Shown here one piece after another: positions 1 to 8,098 of a stretch of 64,000 bases of DNA. Positions within the stretch are counted from its first letter, which is position 1. Each line of letters opens with the position of its first letter. A program made the translations under genes and the position numbers. The notes below the pieces were generated by a model. That model did not search any database. It was not told where the DNA came from and saw only the letters and a program-made list of their open reading frames with translations. Origin of the DNA: Comamonas sp. (lineage in GTDB: Bacteria > Pseudomonadota > Gammaproteobacteria > Burkholderiales > Burkholderiaceae_C); the NCBI GenBank assembly GCA_031277805.1, contig JAITLR010000001.1:62001-126000 (forward strand). The letters run 5' to 3'.

Positions 1-141
1 GAAGGTGTAGAGACGCAAGCGCAGTATGCTGCTTTGCAGGCATCCTCCGAGCTCACGATACAAGGCTGGTACTTTTGTCGCTCCATATCTGGCGAGCAAA
101 TTCCTGAATTTGTCCGTATGCAGGGTTTGGTCACCAAGTAG
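1..141 (+). CDS. C-terminal end of an EAL-domain cyclic-di-GMP phosphodiesterase (partial)
   Basis: Frame 1 is open from the first base to a TAG at 139-141 and gives 46 residues. They begin with EGVET and continue with Q..AL, then QGWYFCRSI. This matches the last conserved block of EAL domains, normally (A)EGVET followed by QGY.F.RP. EAL domains hydrolyse cyclic di-GMP. The rest of the gene lies left of the window, so its sensor domains and start are unknown. The usual Tyr of QGY is Trp here and the usual Pro after R is Ser, so the domain may be divergent or inactive. The identification rests on this short motif only. Confidence 0.7.
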   Translation, partial: EGVETQAQYAALQASSELTIQGWYFCRSISGEQIPEFVRMQGLVTK

Positions 142-546
142 AAACAAGCCATATGAGGGTTGCATCATCACGTTGGGGGCGCATGAAGCGCAAATACTTC
201 ATGCTGATGGTCGAGTGCCTACTGCTAGGTGTTGCCAGTGGAGGCTTATGGCCAAGACCCGCCGTTCACGGCTACCTACCGGACGACAGCTTCCTGGCCG
301 GTAGGCGACTGTCTCAGAGCGACTGTGGAATCAAGTGAGCGGGCTCTCGATCTGCGGCCTCCAACGCTGCCGCTACTCACTGACGACGACTCCGATCATG
401 ACCAGCCCAACGCCAGCGCTGGTGCGTTCACCAGCTAGGCCTCTGAACGCAGCCCCGCCAGATGAACTCGCTGGCATAGAAGAGCGCAACCTTTGTCGGA
501 TTCAGCAACTGGACTATCCCTAGGCATGTGTTGAACCGCTCGTACC
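142..546. other. Intergenic region, no gene seen
   Basis: This stretch of about 400 bases lies between the EAL gene end and the convergent oxidoreductase gene. The short open frames in it lack ribosome-binding sites and recognisable protein sequence. It contains words such as gctaccggacgacagcttc and ctggccggtaggcgactg, which resemble the degenerate repeats at 3340-3620. No terminator was recognised. Confidence 0.5.
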
Positions 547-1431
547 TCAAGTGACCGACCTTGGTGCGCGCAGTACCTTCATCACTGCTGCCGCCTCCTC
601 GTTGGCGAGGCCCGCAGCCTCTGCCTGCCTGAACAAACTTTCGGACAGCTCGGCAATCGCAGGCTGCAATCCTCGATCACGCGCGTGCTGGGCAATGCGG
701 CGCGTGATGTCAATGGATATCCTCAAAGGGCTTTGCGTGATGCGGTAGTCACCGGTGTGAATCACTTGGCTTTCGTGTCGCAAAAACTCGCCAAACGACG
801 GAGCCATCTGCTGAACGAGGTTTCCATACTCCTGCATAGAGAGCCCTTCCATTTCGACGATGCGAGCACCGTGAAAGAAACCCGCCATACTGCCGTATAT
901 GTAAGACAAGGTGGCAAAGTCCATGGCCGAGGCCAGCGACGCGCGCTCGCCCAGGTGCACGGGGCCTCCAAGCCGTTGCAGCATGGGCAATGCTGTATTG
1001 AAAGCTGCTTGTGCGCCAGCAATGAAGATTGGGGTGTCGGGCTGGCCCATCTGCTCTGGGGCAGCTTGAATCGCACCATCAAGGTAGAAACCGCCGTGGC
1101 CCTGAACCAAGCGCTCCATATCCAGCGCCTCTTGCGGGCTGCCTGAGCTCAGATGCACGAGCGTATGGCCGGTCAATGCGCCAGCCATGCCTGGATTGGC
1201 AAGGATCTGCATGCCCGCCGCGTAGTCTTTTACCACCATGACCGAAACCGGGCTGGCGGCGATGGCTTCAGCAGAGGTCGCCGCCAGACGGGCACCCGCT
1301 TTCACAAGTGGGGCTGCCGCGGCAGGGGAACGATTCCAGACAGTGACATGCCAACCGGTCTCCAGCAACAATTGCGCGAGGCGGCTCCCCATCATTCCAA
1401 GGCCTATGACGCTAACGTGACTTGCTTGCAT
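547..1431 (-). CDS. NAD(P)-dependent oxidoreductase, imine reductase / beta-hydroxyacid dehydrogenase-like
   Basis: This 294-residue cytosolic enzyme starts with a Rossmann dinucleotide site, VIGLGMMGSRLAQ, near residues 7-19, followed by WNRSP at the end of the second strand, where the Arg suggests NADPH. The C-terminal half (Y.YGSMAGFFHGARI and on) resembles the helical dimerisation domain of 6-phosphogluconate-dehydrogenase-like imine reductases. Length fits that family. The ATG at 1431 follows AGGAG by about seven bases; an in-frame start at 1551 would add 40 unrelated residues. The gene is divergent from an AraC-type regulator at 1554, a probable local regulator. The substrate cannot be read from the sequence. 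Confidence 0.8.
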   Translation of the reverse strand: MQASHVSVIGLGMMGSRLAQLLLETGWHVTVWNRSPAAAAPLVKAGARLAATSAEAIAASPVSVMVVKDYAAGMQILANPGMAGALTGHTLVHLSSGSPQEALDMERLVQGHGGFYLDGAIQAAPEQMGQPDTPIFIAGAQAAFNTALPMLQRLGGPVHLGERASLASAMDFATLSYIYGSMAGFFHGARIVEMEGLSMQEYGNLVQQMAPSFGEFLRHESQVIHTGDYRITQSPLRISIDITRRIAQHARDRGLQPAIAELSESLFRQAEAAGLANEEAAAVMKVLRAPRSVT

Positions 1432-1553
1432 AATCAAAACTCCTGACAGTTTGTGAGTGATTGGCTCCACCACCCGAATGGCAGCGGAGATGGAGCAATC
1501 ATCGACAGGGAAGCCCTGGCAGTCGCGCACGATCGGCGTTTTGGGGAGCACAA

Positions 1554-2381
1554 ATGGATGATTTGGAAGTAATCCCGAGGGCAGTGGTACGCTTGAGCCC
1601 TCAGGTAGAGTCCGTGCGTACTGAAGGCGGCCTCGTTCGACTACTGCCGATGGCGGATTTGCGTGTACGTGTACATACGGGAGAGCCGGTTCGAGGCTTT
1701 TGCCAGGACGCTGCTTTCACATACCAACATGGTGATGTCGACCTAATCACCGCAGGCCAATCTGACAGATGGACAGAGGAAAGCGCTGCGCGTTCCGTCG
1801 TTGTGCGCTTTTCACCACTACTACTGGAGCGCGCAGCAGATGACCTAGGTCTGGGGCCAAAGCACGCAGCGCTACAAACCCGGCATCAATTACGTGACCC
1901 TCAACTGGCCCACATTGCCTGGGCACTGGAGGCGGAGCGAGAGGCTGGCTCGCCCAATGGCCAGCTCTACGCGGAAAGCCTCGGCACTGCGATGGCGCTG
2001 CAATTGCTGAGCCGTTATGCAAGGATGGACCAAGCGACAGCAGGAAAGGCACCTGCGGGCATGTCGACACATCAGCAGCGCCGGGTGCTGGAGCACATCG
2101 AAGCACATATGGATGGCGACCTTTCGCTTACCGCACTAGCCGCTGTGGCGTTCAGCAGCGTGTCGCATTTCAAGGTACTGTTTCGCCGCACCATGGGAAT
2201 GCCGGTGCATGAATATGTGATGCGCCGCAAGGTGGAGCGGGCAAGAGAGCTGCTGCTGCGGGGAGACATGTCAGCGGCTCAAGTAGCTCTGGCTTCGGGC
2301 TTTTCTCACCAGAGCCACATGGCTCGTCAGATGCGCAAAACATTGGGATTAACTCCGGGGATGCTCAGAAAGCAGTTGTGA
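1554..2381 (+). CDS. AraC-family transcriptional regulator
   Basis: This protein of 275 residues has an N-terminal cupin-like sensing half and a C-terminal double helix-turn-helix of about 100 residues. In the latter, HIEAHMDGDLSLTALA starts the first HTH, and S.FKVLFRRTMGMPVHEYVMRRKVERA followed by ASGFSHQSHMARQMRKTLGLTPG is the AraC signature. The ATG at 1554 has GGGGAG just upstream; the longer reading from 1461 adds low-quality sequence. It is divergent from the oxidoreductase at 547-1431, with about 120 bp between the two starts that must hold both promoters. It probably controls that gene. The effector is unknown. Confidence 0.88.
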   Translation: MDDLEVIPRAVVRLSPQVESVRTEGGLVRLLPMADLRVRVHTGEPVRGFCQDAAFTYQHGDVDLITAGQSDRWTEESAARSVVVRFSPLLLERAADDLGLGPKHAALQTRHQLRDPQLAHIAWALEAEREAGSPNGQLYAESLGTAMALQLLSRYARMDQATAGKAPAGMSTHQQRRVLEHIEAHMDGDLSLTALAAVAFSSVSHFKVLFRRTMGMPVHEYVMRRKVERARELLLRGDMSAAQVALASGFSHQSHMARQMRKTLGLTPGMLRKQL

Positions 2382-2695
2382 GCCATCTCCGGTTTTTTTG
2401 AGATCCTCAAGTCATTGGAAATGGCGTCATTGGGGGCGCGTACACGCTGGGCTTTCGGTCGGGTGACCAGCTCCAAGGGTCAGGCACTTAGTCAGAACGA
2501 ATGGGATTTAATGATCGGTGTTGGCCGAAGCCGGGCCCAGCTACTTGTCAGTGCAGCACCACAAAGCGGACCTTTGGGGCTGCGGCTTGAGCGTCCGGTT
2601 TAGGGTAGGTAGTCAACGGGTGCGGGCCATCGTCAGTCGGCCAGGAGCAGACTTCGGCTGATATATTCAAATGCAACAACACTTAAGAAACCATC
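2382..2695. other. Intergenic region, no gene seen
   Basis: About 310 bases lie between the AraC gene and the LysE gene. No open frame here has both a plausible start and a protein-like composition. The T run just after the araC stop lacks a strong stem, so I do not call a terminator. The promoter of the LysE gene is presumably close to 2650-2690, but no clear -35/-10 pair could be assigned. Confidence 0.5.
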
Positions 2696-3328
2696 ATGCC
2701 TAGCTTTGAGAATTGGCTGGCTTTCGGCCTTATTTCCCTTGGAATGGTCCTCACTCCAGGACCGAACATGGTTTATTTGATCTCCCGATCGATATGCCAG
2801 GGGCGTGCCGCCGGGCTTATCTCCCTGGGGGGAGTGGCTCTCGGCTTCGTGTTCTACATGATGTGCGCGGCACTGGGCATTACGGCAATCGTCATGGCGG
2901 TACCGTATGCCTATGACGCGTTGCGCATTGGCGGGGCTCTGTACCTGATCTATCTGGCATGGCAAGCCGTCAAGCCGGGTGGCCGCTCTCCGTTCGAAGT
3001 TAAAAACCTTCCGCAGGACAGCCCAAAGAAGCTGTTACTGATGGGGTTCCTGACCAATCTTCTCAACCCGAAGATCGCCGTGATGTATCTGTCACTGCTG
3101 CCTCAATTCATCAGCCCTGAACATGGCAGGGTGCTCTCGCAATCCCTGGTTCTGGGCTTCACCCAGATTGTGATCAGCGTCAGTGTGAACGCCACGATTG
3201 CCATGCTTGCAGGATCGATAGCAGTATTTCTTTCTGGTCGTCCGACGTGGATCTTGGTCCAGCGATGGCTGATGGGAACGGTCCTCGCTGGCTTGGCCGT
3301 TCGTATGTTGACTGAAGCCAGGAAATAG
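2696..3328 (+). CDS. LysE/RhtB-family amino-acid exporter
   Basis: This is a 210-residue inner-membrane protein with about six hydrophobic segments. It carries the family hallmark near the N-terminus, where LTPGPNMVYL follows the first membrane helix, and GFLTNLLNPKIAVMYLSLLPQF in the middle. Both blocks are typical of LysE/RhtB efflux proteins, which export basic or neutral amino acids and similar small molecules. Length matches the family norm of 200-215. The gene appears to stand alone, with about 310 bases upstream and 400 bases of non-coding repeats downstream. The exported substrate cannot be predicted. Confidence 0.92.
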   Translation: MPSFENWLAFGLISLGMVLTPGPNMVYLISRSICQGRAAGLISLGGVALGFVFYMMCAALGITAIVMAVPYAYDALRIGGALYLIYLAWQAVKPGGRSPFEVKNLPQDSPKKLLLMGFLTNLLNPKIAVMYLSLLPQFISPEHGRVLSQSLVLGFTQIVISVSVNATIAMLAGSIAVFLSGRPTWILVQRWLMGTVLAGLAVRMLTEARK

Positions 3329-3728
3329 TACTTTACCGACGCTTTAATAGCCGCCTTGGATCGTATTGCGACAATCACAAATCAGCCAGAAGCAGCCGGC
3401 CAACCCTTTTTCGCAGCTGGCAGCTTTAGGCCACCGATCTGAGTCATTCACAGTCCAGTGTCTGAGCATCAGCAACCGGCCAGAAGCTGTCGTACGGCAC
3501 ACTAGGCCGCGAACGGCAGGTTCAGGCTGGTCTGAGTCATTCATGGTCCAGCGCCTGAGCGACAGCAAAGGCCCACACCAGCCGTTGAACGCTGCCTGTT
3601 CTGAGCGGCCGCTTCATCCTCGGGACTGGCCGCTTGATTGTGCGGTTTGCCGCGTACTGGCTCGAAGGGCCGTTTCTACGTGCACCGACAGGCTCGTGTT
3701 GACCCAAATTCAGACGTTTGACATCTCG
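3329..3728. repeat. Non-coding region with degenerate direct repeats
   Basis: The region contains two copies of ctgagtcattca(c/t)(a/g)gtccag(t/c)g(t/c)ctgagc, at about 3439-3467 and 3531-3559. It also carries related words (gccagaagcagccggcc, ccagaagctgtcgtacgg, gaacggcaggttcaggctgg) before each copy. No open frame here looks like protein. The arrangement suggests two diverged tandem units of roughly 90 bp. Similar words occur at 280-320 and around 7610-7650, so this is probably a dispersed non-coding repeat of the genome rather than a gene remnant. Confidence 0.5.
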
Positions 3729-4184
3729 CTAGCGAAAGTCTCGTGTGGGGACAATTGCAGTCGCTTGCTTATCTTGAAGACGTTGCATGAAGCGAGCGAC
3801 GTCGATGATTGAACGCCGGTGCATCCCCTCGCCAATCAAGCCAGCCTCGTCATGACACGAAACTTTGAACAATAAGGTTTTGCCGTCAATTGCGACGAGT
3901 TCGACATCAGCGGTGACTGTCATGCCAACGGGTGTTGCAGCGACATGGCTGACATCCACATGGATTCCTACTGTTTTTTGCCCAGGTTCCAGAAAGGAGC
4001 TCAGGCCTTGAATGCAGGTTTGCTCCATAAAGGCCACCATCATCGCCGTTGCCAACACTGGTGGCATTTCCTGGAAGCCTGGCCAGGACGTGTCAACTTG
4101 GGGAACAGTGTGACGCATGTCGACGATGAAATGCGCGCTGTGACGAAGCCCTGGGGCAAAGCTTGGTGCAGGCTGGATTGTCAT
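3729..4184 (-). CDS. Thioesterase family protein, FlK (fluoroacetyl-CoA thioesterase)-like hotdog fold
   Basis: The product has 151 residues. The stretch PPVLATAMMVAFMEQTC followed by VGIHVDVSHVAATPVG is the core of FlK-like hotdog thioesterases, which cleave acyl-CoA thioesters. Thr46, Glu54 and His80 have the same spacing as the known FlK triad Thr42, Glu50 and His76, so the enzyme is probably active. Its start codon overlaps the methyltransferase stop in an ATGA arrangement, making it the last gene of a marR-methyltransferase-thioesterase operon. The true acyl group is unknown; fluoroacetate is not implied. Confidence 0.85.
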   Translation of the reverse strand: MTIQPAPSFAPGLRHSAHFIVDMRHTVPQVDTSWPGFQEMPPVLATAMMVAFMEQTCIQGLSSFLEPGQKTVGIHVDVSHVAATPVGMTVTADVELVAIDGKTLLFKVSCHDEAGLIGEGMHRRSIIDVARFMQRLQDKQATAIVPTRDFR

Positions 4185-4939
4185 AGTCTTCCAATCCGCA
4201 TATTAATAGGCCAGGAAATTGCGCGGGTGATGTTGGCATCACCCCATAGCGACGAGATGTCGTCGGCAAAGTCAAGCAGCACTTTTTCCCGTCCGGCTTC
4301 TTTTGCGCTGCGAACTGCTGACCAAGTCAGGAGATATCCCAGGAATTCGGAAAGGTGCCAATCGGCCCTGATTTCCAGAGTTGGTGCCCCTAGTTCCTCA
4401 AAGGGAAAGTCGATGGTTGCATAGCCGGTATCAACCAGTTTGCGTTCGGGAGGCCAGTAGGGGCCAATCTCATCCCAGTAGAAGCTCTGGAACCGTTTAT
4501 CGAGAGCGGGTTCGAGATGGAGAACACCGTAACTAATCAATGCCAGCACACACGATGGTGCAGCAATTCGCCGGGCCTCCTGGAAAAAGCTAGGTAAATT
4601 GAACCAATGGGCAGCTTGGGCAGCGGTAATCAAACTGGCGCAGCCATCTGTCAGAGGCAACTGTTCCGCAGGGGCACATTGGTAATGGATGCGCTCATGA
4701 GGGACGATGTTCGCAATCTGGTCGGTACTGGGGTCCAAGCCAACGACCGCATTGAAGTGCGGAGCAAGCAGTTGTGTCAGTTGCCCATTGCCACAACCTA
4801 CATCGACTGCAAGTCGTTGGTTTGGTGCCAGCTCAGCAAGATACGCAGCCAACTGTGGCGGGTACTCGGGGCGAAAACGAGCGTACGCTCGCCCACCTTG
4901 CTCAAACCAGTTGCGAGCGGGATTGGCGCTATTTGACAT
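4181..4939 (-). CDS. Class I SAM-dependent methyltransferase
   Basis: This protein of 252 residues has the SAM-binding motif I LAVDVGCGNGQLTQLL near residues 45-60, followed by VVGLDPS at the acidic end of strand 2. The N-terminal block NWFEQGGRAYARFRPEYPP is typical of a small-molecule methyltransferase group. I chose the ATG at 4939 because GAAGG lies nine bases upstream, inside the end of marR; an in-frame ATG at 4966 is the alternative. It overlaps marR by eleven bases and the thioesterase by four, so the three are translationally coupled. The substrate is unknown. It may modify the compound sensed by the MarR protein. Confidence 0.85.
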   Translation of the reverse strand: MSNSANPARNWFEQGGRAYARFRPEYPPQLAAYLAELAPNQRLAVDVGCGNGQLTQLLAPHFNAVVGLDPSTDQIANIVPHERIHYQCAPAEQLPLTDGCASLITAAQAAHWFNLPSFFQEARRIAAPSCVLALISYGVLHLEPALDKRFQSFYWDEIGPYWPPERKLVDTGYATIDFPFEELGAPTLEIRADWHLSEFLGYLLTWSAVRSAKEAGREKVLLDFADDISSLWGDANITRAISWPINMRIGRL

Positions 4940-5423
4940 TGACTTGGCCTTCATCGGCGAATTCATTTTTGACTGCGGTCAGTCGGGCGGAGAATCCTTG
5001 GTCTTCCAAGGCCTTAGCGGTCTTTTCCAGAGCTTCTCGGAGCGGAAAGCTGATCTCATCTTCGAGCTGGGCAATCGCGGCGAAGGTTGCAACCCAATGC
5101 TGTTCAAGTTTGGCCACCAGCTCTAGCCCCGCTGCCGTGAGCTGGATACTGCTTTTGCGCCCGTCATTAACTGGATGGCGCGCGATAAGGCCGTCGCTTT
5201 CTAGGAGGCCGACAGTTTGACTGATGGCTCCCTGGGTCAGGTGAGTGCTTGCAGTGATGTCCGTAACCGTCTGGATGCCTGCATGCAGCGCGCGAAGTAC
5301 GGGCGTGTAGCGGGCTCGGTAGTTCAGGCTCATCGTTCGGTAGTGTTCTTCTGCCCCCTGTTCGACCAATTCGCCAACGTAGCGCAGGAGCTCACCTAGT
5401 CCTGGGTTCTTTTTGAAGTTCAT
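4929..5423 (-). CDS. MarR-family transcriptional regulator
   Basis: This cytosolic dimeric winged-helix repressor has 164 residues. The segment TVTDITASTHLTQGAISQTVGLLESDGLIARHPVNDGRKSSIQLTAAG contains the recognition helix and the beta wing with the conserved D.R, followed by a C-terminal dimerisation helix. It is the first gene of a tight operon with a methyltransferase and a thioesterase. A perfect inverted repeat, TACATTAG-CA-CTAATGTA, lies 11 bases upstream of the start at 5435-5452. This is a likely autoregulatory operator and suggests the whole operon is induced by a small ligand. The ligand is not predictable. Confidence 0.9.
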   Translation of the reverse strand: MNFKKNPGLGELLRYVGELVEQGAEEHYRTMSLNYRARYTPVLRALHAGIQTVTDITASTHLTQGAISQTVGLLESDGLIARHPVNDGRKSSIQLTAAGLELVAKLEQHWVATFAAIAQLEDEISFPLREALEKTAKALEDQGFSARLTAVKNEFADEGQVNVK

Positions 5424-5434
5424 GTCTTGAATAA

Positions 5435-5452
5435 TACATTAGCACTAATGTA
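5435..5452. promoter_or_regulatory. Probable MarR operator (perfect 8-bp inverted repeat)
   Basis: TACATTAG and CTAATGTA are exact reverse complements separated by CA. The site lies 11 bases upstream of the marR start codon, in the promoter region of the marR-methyltransferase-thioesterase operon. Its size and symmetry match the usual 16-20 bp MarR operators. The assignment is by position and symmetry only. Confidence 0.7.
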
Positions 5453-5705
5453 AATTTCAAGAGTAATGATTTGAAAGCCTAGCCATGAAATTTCTGAGAG
5501 GAATGTCTGCTCCAAGATAGGTTGCTGACAATGCCTCGCACTATCGTGAACTACCGCTCCTAGCCGGTAGCAGCCGACAACTGAGGTCCGCTCACGACCC
5601 CGTATGGCCATACTCCCTCAGCGGGTAGGATGACCGCTTTTCAACGATTACTTAGAAGTGATCACGCGACGCTCTGTCTTCTAGTAAAAACTCAAGCAGC
5701 GGTGC

Positions 5706-6401
5706 TTAACGTGGAGAAAGTCTCGCCTTCACCAAGGACACGATGCGATTGCACCGTTCTCCATCAAAGGTGAATGCATCGCTAAGAGCCATGTCCAGAT
5801 CCTGGGATAGGCCTTCCCGAAGCATGCTTCTGGCACGAAAGAAACGAGTGCGCACCGTGGCTTCTGGGATTTCCAGTATCTGCGACACCTCCTCCACGCT
5901 CATCTCTTCCACGCCGCGCAGCATAAAGACCTTGCGGAAATCATCGGGCAGCATATCGATGCGTGCTTCCATGATCTGGCGCAGCTCCGCGCGCATAGCT
6001 GTGCGGTCAGGGCTGCGGTCCATATCGTCCTGTTGCCAGTCGGCATCGATTGATTGCGTTGATGCCATCATGGAATCCAGCGGCACGAGCTTTAACTGAC
6101 GCCGTCTCAGTTGTCCAAGAGCCTCGTTGACAACAATGCGAACCAGCCATGTCGACAACTTGGCATCTGCCCTGAACTCGCCCAGACCTTGCCAAGCCTG
6201 TAAATAGGCCTGCTGCACGGCATCTTCCGCATCCGTGTCACTTTTCACAATGGCTCGTGCGGTACGGAACAGCAAGCGGTTGTGGCGTCGCATGATTGCC
6301 TCGAAAGCCATCTCATCGCCGCTGGCTGCTCTAAAAGCGAGTTCGAGATCCGATGCATCGGCAGCCATAGGGCTGCGGCTCAAGGATTGGGTGTGCGGCA
6401 T
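5706..6401 (-). CDS. ECF-type RNA polymerase sigma factor
   Basis: This sigma-70 family protein of 231 residues has region 2 in FEAIMRRHNRLLFRTARAIV..DTDAEDAVQQAYLQAWQGL and region 4 in LPDDFRKVFMLRGVEEMSVEEVSQILEIPEATVRTRFFRARSMLR. These regions bind the -10 and -35 elements of dedicated promoters. There is no adjacent anti-sigma gene. The tail after region 4 (about 35 residues with one Cys) is longer than usual and might sense or regulate. GGAGG lies nine bases before the ATG. The gene is divergent from a ferritin-like/cytochrome c pair that it probably controls; the stress signal is unknown. Confidence 0.9.
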   Translation of the reverse strand: MPHTQSLSRSPMAADASDLELAFRAASGDEMAFEAIMRRHNRLLFRTARAIVKSDTDAEDAVQQAYLQAWQGLGEFRADAKLSTWLVRIVVNEALGQLRRRQLKLVPLDSMMASTQSIDADWQQDDMDRSPDRTAMRAELRQIMEARIDMLPDDFRKVFMLRGVEEMSVEEVSQILEIPEATVRTRFFRARSMLREGLSQDLDMALSDAFTFDGERCNRIVSLVKARLSPR

Positions 6402-6467
6402 GGACGCCTCCTATGACCATTAGATGGTGTACCCGCCTCACGCGTTCCCATGCTGATCGGACCGTCG

Positions 6468-6492
6468 CCCCTGTTGCCAACAGGGGCGGAAC
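6468..6492. promoter_or_regulatory. Inverted repeat and GGAAC box between the sigma gene and the ferritin-like gene
   Basis: CCCCTGTT-GCC-AACAGGGG (6468-6486) is a perfect 8-bp inverted repeat. It is followed at once by GGAAC at 6488-6492, the classic core of ECF -35 elements, lying about 100 bases before the ferritin-like start codon. A matching -10 could not be assigned with confidence. The reading as an ECF-dependent promoter is inference from position and motif. Confidence 0.4.
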
Positions 6493-6591
6493 GTGGCGAG
6501 ACACCGAGCCATCCAATGGATGAGTGCTTGCCTTGCGCACCGGATTTTCGGACCTCCCAAGCAGGCCTCGCCATCCACAAAGGAGTGTGCC

Positions 6592-7161
6592 ATGTCGTTC
6601 TTGCATATCACTCATCCACAGGAGGCGCGTCGCCTCTTTCTTGGCCAGTCTGGGCTGGTGCTTTCTGGAGCTGCTGTTGCTCTATTGGCTGGTCGTGAAG
6701 CGTTGGCTGCCAAAACCAGCGATGGAAAAGCGCAGGACACGCAAATCCTGAACACCGCCTTAGGAGCAGAATTGGAGGCCATTGCAGCTTATCAAATAGG
6801 CGCAGAAAGCAAGCTGCTACAGCAACCGGTGCTTGATCTGGCCCTGACCTTTCAAGGTCACCATAAAGCACATGCTGATTTGTTGGCAAAAACGATTGAG
6901 AAACTGGGCGGCAAACCGGTTGCGCCAAAGACTGCTTATAACTTCCCAGTGAATCAGTTGAAGTCACAAGAGGATGTGCTGCGCTTTGCGGCGCGACTGG
7001 AGCAAGGGGCTGTCAGCGCTTATCTGGGTGCCGTCCCTTTGTTCGGCAATCGCGAGCTCTCCAAAGCTGCGGCTAGTATTCTTGGCGATGAGGCCATGCA
7101 CTGGGCGGTACTACGTCAGGCTGTGGGCGAGCTGCCAGTCCCCGTTGCATTCGTATCATGA
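6592..7161 (+). CDS. Tat-exported ferritin-like domain protein
   Basis: The product has 189 residues. The start at 6592 follows AAAGGAG by six bases. Near residues 12-35 the sequence EARRLFLGQSGLVLSGAAVALLAG carries a twin-arginine pair and a hydrophobic segment ending before AAKT, so export through Tat is likely. The rest is a four-helix ferritin-like fold with LEAIAAYQ, FQGHHKAHAD and GDEAMHWA, the last an ExxH metal-ligand motif. It overlaps the downstream cytochrome c gene by four bases. Iron- or oxidant-related periplasmic function is plausible; which reaction it performs is not known. The divergent ECF sigma gene suggests stress control. Confidence 0.85.
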   Translation: MSFLHITHPQEARRLFLGQSGLVLSGAAVALLAGREALAAKTSDGKAQDTQILNTALGAELEAIAAYQIGAESKLLQQPVLDLALTFQGHHKAHADLLAKTIEKLGGKPVAPKTAYNFPVNQLKSQEDVLRFAARLEQGAVSAYLGAVPLFGNRELSKAAASILGDEAMHWAVLRQAVGELPVPVAFVS

Positions 7162-7556
7162 ACACGGAACAGGGGCTGCTGCTTGGGGGGCTGTTGCTCG
7201 CTGCGACAGCACATACAGCACCAGACAAGCTACCAGGCGAGCAGGTCTACGCCCGTTGTGCAGCCTGCCATGCGCTGGCCTACGACCGGGTGGGGCCACA
7301 TCACTGCGGCCTGCTGGGAAGGCGTGCCGGTTCTGTGCCTGGCTTTGCTTACTCACAGGCCATGAAAAACTCAGGCCTCATTTGGGATGAAAAAACGCTG
7401 GATCGTTTTCTGGCACAGCCGATGAAGGTGGTTCCCGGCACCACAATGACTTATGCGGGGATCCCAGACTCCAAGGAGCGCAGCGACTTGATTGTTTACC
7501 TCAAGCATGCCAACGACTCATCTGAATGCCGAGCACCTGGAGTGCCCTCACATTGA
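7158..7556 (+). CDS. Class I cytochrome c, periplasmic
   Basis: This 132-residue protein has a short N-terminal hydrophobic segment (residues 6-18), then a CAACH haem-binding motif with Cys34, Cys37 and His38, and the probable axial Met97 in PGTTM. The blocks VGP..CGLLGRRAGSVPGFAYS and W.E.TLDRFLAQP are typical of small soluble cytochromes c of the mitochondrial/c2 type. Its ATG overlaps the ferritin-like gene stop (ATGA), so the two are co-translated. It probably passes electrons to or from that protein or a membrane oxidase. Confidence 0.88.
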   Translation: MNTEQGLLLGGLLLAATAHTAPDKLPGEQVYARCAACHALAYDRVGPHHCGLLGRRAGSVPGFAYSQAMKNSGLIWDEKTLDRFLAQPMKVVPGTTMTYAGIPDSKERSDLIVYLKHANDSSECRAPGVPSH

Positions 7557-7659
7557 ATGCATTGCGCCTCTGTCGGCCATTCACAAGCAGTCAGGATGTA
7601 CCTTCGGTACTGTTTGCAGAATGGCCGATTCTGCCCAAAAAGCAGCGGCAGCTATGCTC

Positions 7660-8058
7660 TCATGAGCGTAGCCAAGGAATCACCCAGAACCAGGAAGCCC
7701 CCGCGATGGCTATCCATAGCACGATAACCATAAGTGCCCCCGCTTTGCTGATCGGCTTTGTCCGCTTTTCCTCCATCCATTGATCTGCTTGAACGCGGCA
7801 TTCAGCCAGGACTGATATCGGCAGCAGCTTGACCGTCAGCCAAATGAGCGCTGGAAGCAAAAGGATATCGTCTACGTACCCCAGAATCGGTATGAAATCA
7901 GGTATCAAATCGATGGGGCTCAACGCGTAGGCGACTACGAAAAGGCCAAGCGCTTTCGCACACCAAGGAGTGTCAGGGTGCTTGCCTGCAAACCATAGAG
8001 TTACGCCATCGCGCTTGATTCGCTTTGCCCAGCGCTTTAAGTTTTCACTGATTCCCAT
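7660..8058 (-). CDS. YkvA family (DUF1232) membrane protein
   Basis: The product has 132 residues and probably two or three membrane helices. The signature YALSPIDLIPDFIPILGYVDD near residues 45-65 defines the DUF1232/YkvA family, whose biochemical role is unknown. A second hydrophobic segment follows (LLLPALIWLTVKLL), and a third lies near the C-terminus (GALMVIVLWIAIAGASWFW). The gene ends close to the convergent cytochrome gene and starts 41 bases from the dmeF stop, so it may be read through from dmeF. Confidence 0.88.
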   Translation of the reverse strand: MGISENLKRWAKRIKRDGVTLWFAGKHPDTPWCAKALGLFVVAYALSPIDLIPDFIPILGYVDDILLLPALIWLTVKLLPISVLAECRVQADQWMEEKRTKPISKAGALMVIVLWIAIAGASWFWVIPWLRS

Positions 8059-8098
8059 GGGGTTGGCACTTGAAGCAGGTAGTTCTTATCTGGCGAAT

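Noticed and set aside
3729..4184. Fluoroacetate resistance gene flK
   Set aside because: The catalytic spacing fits FlK, but the operon context gives no link to fluoroacetate, so only a family-level name is used.
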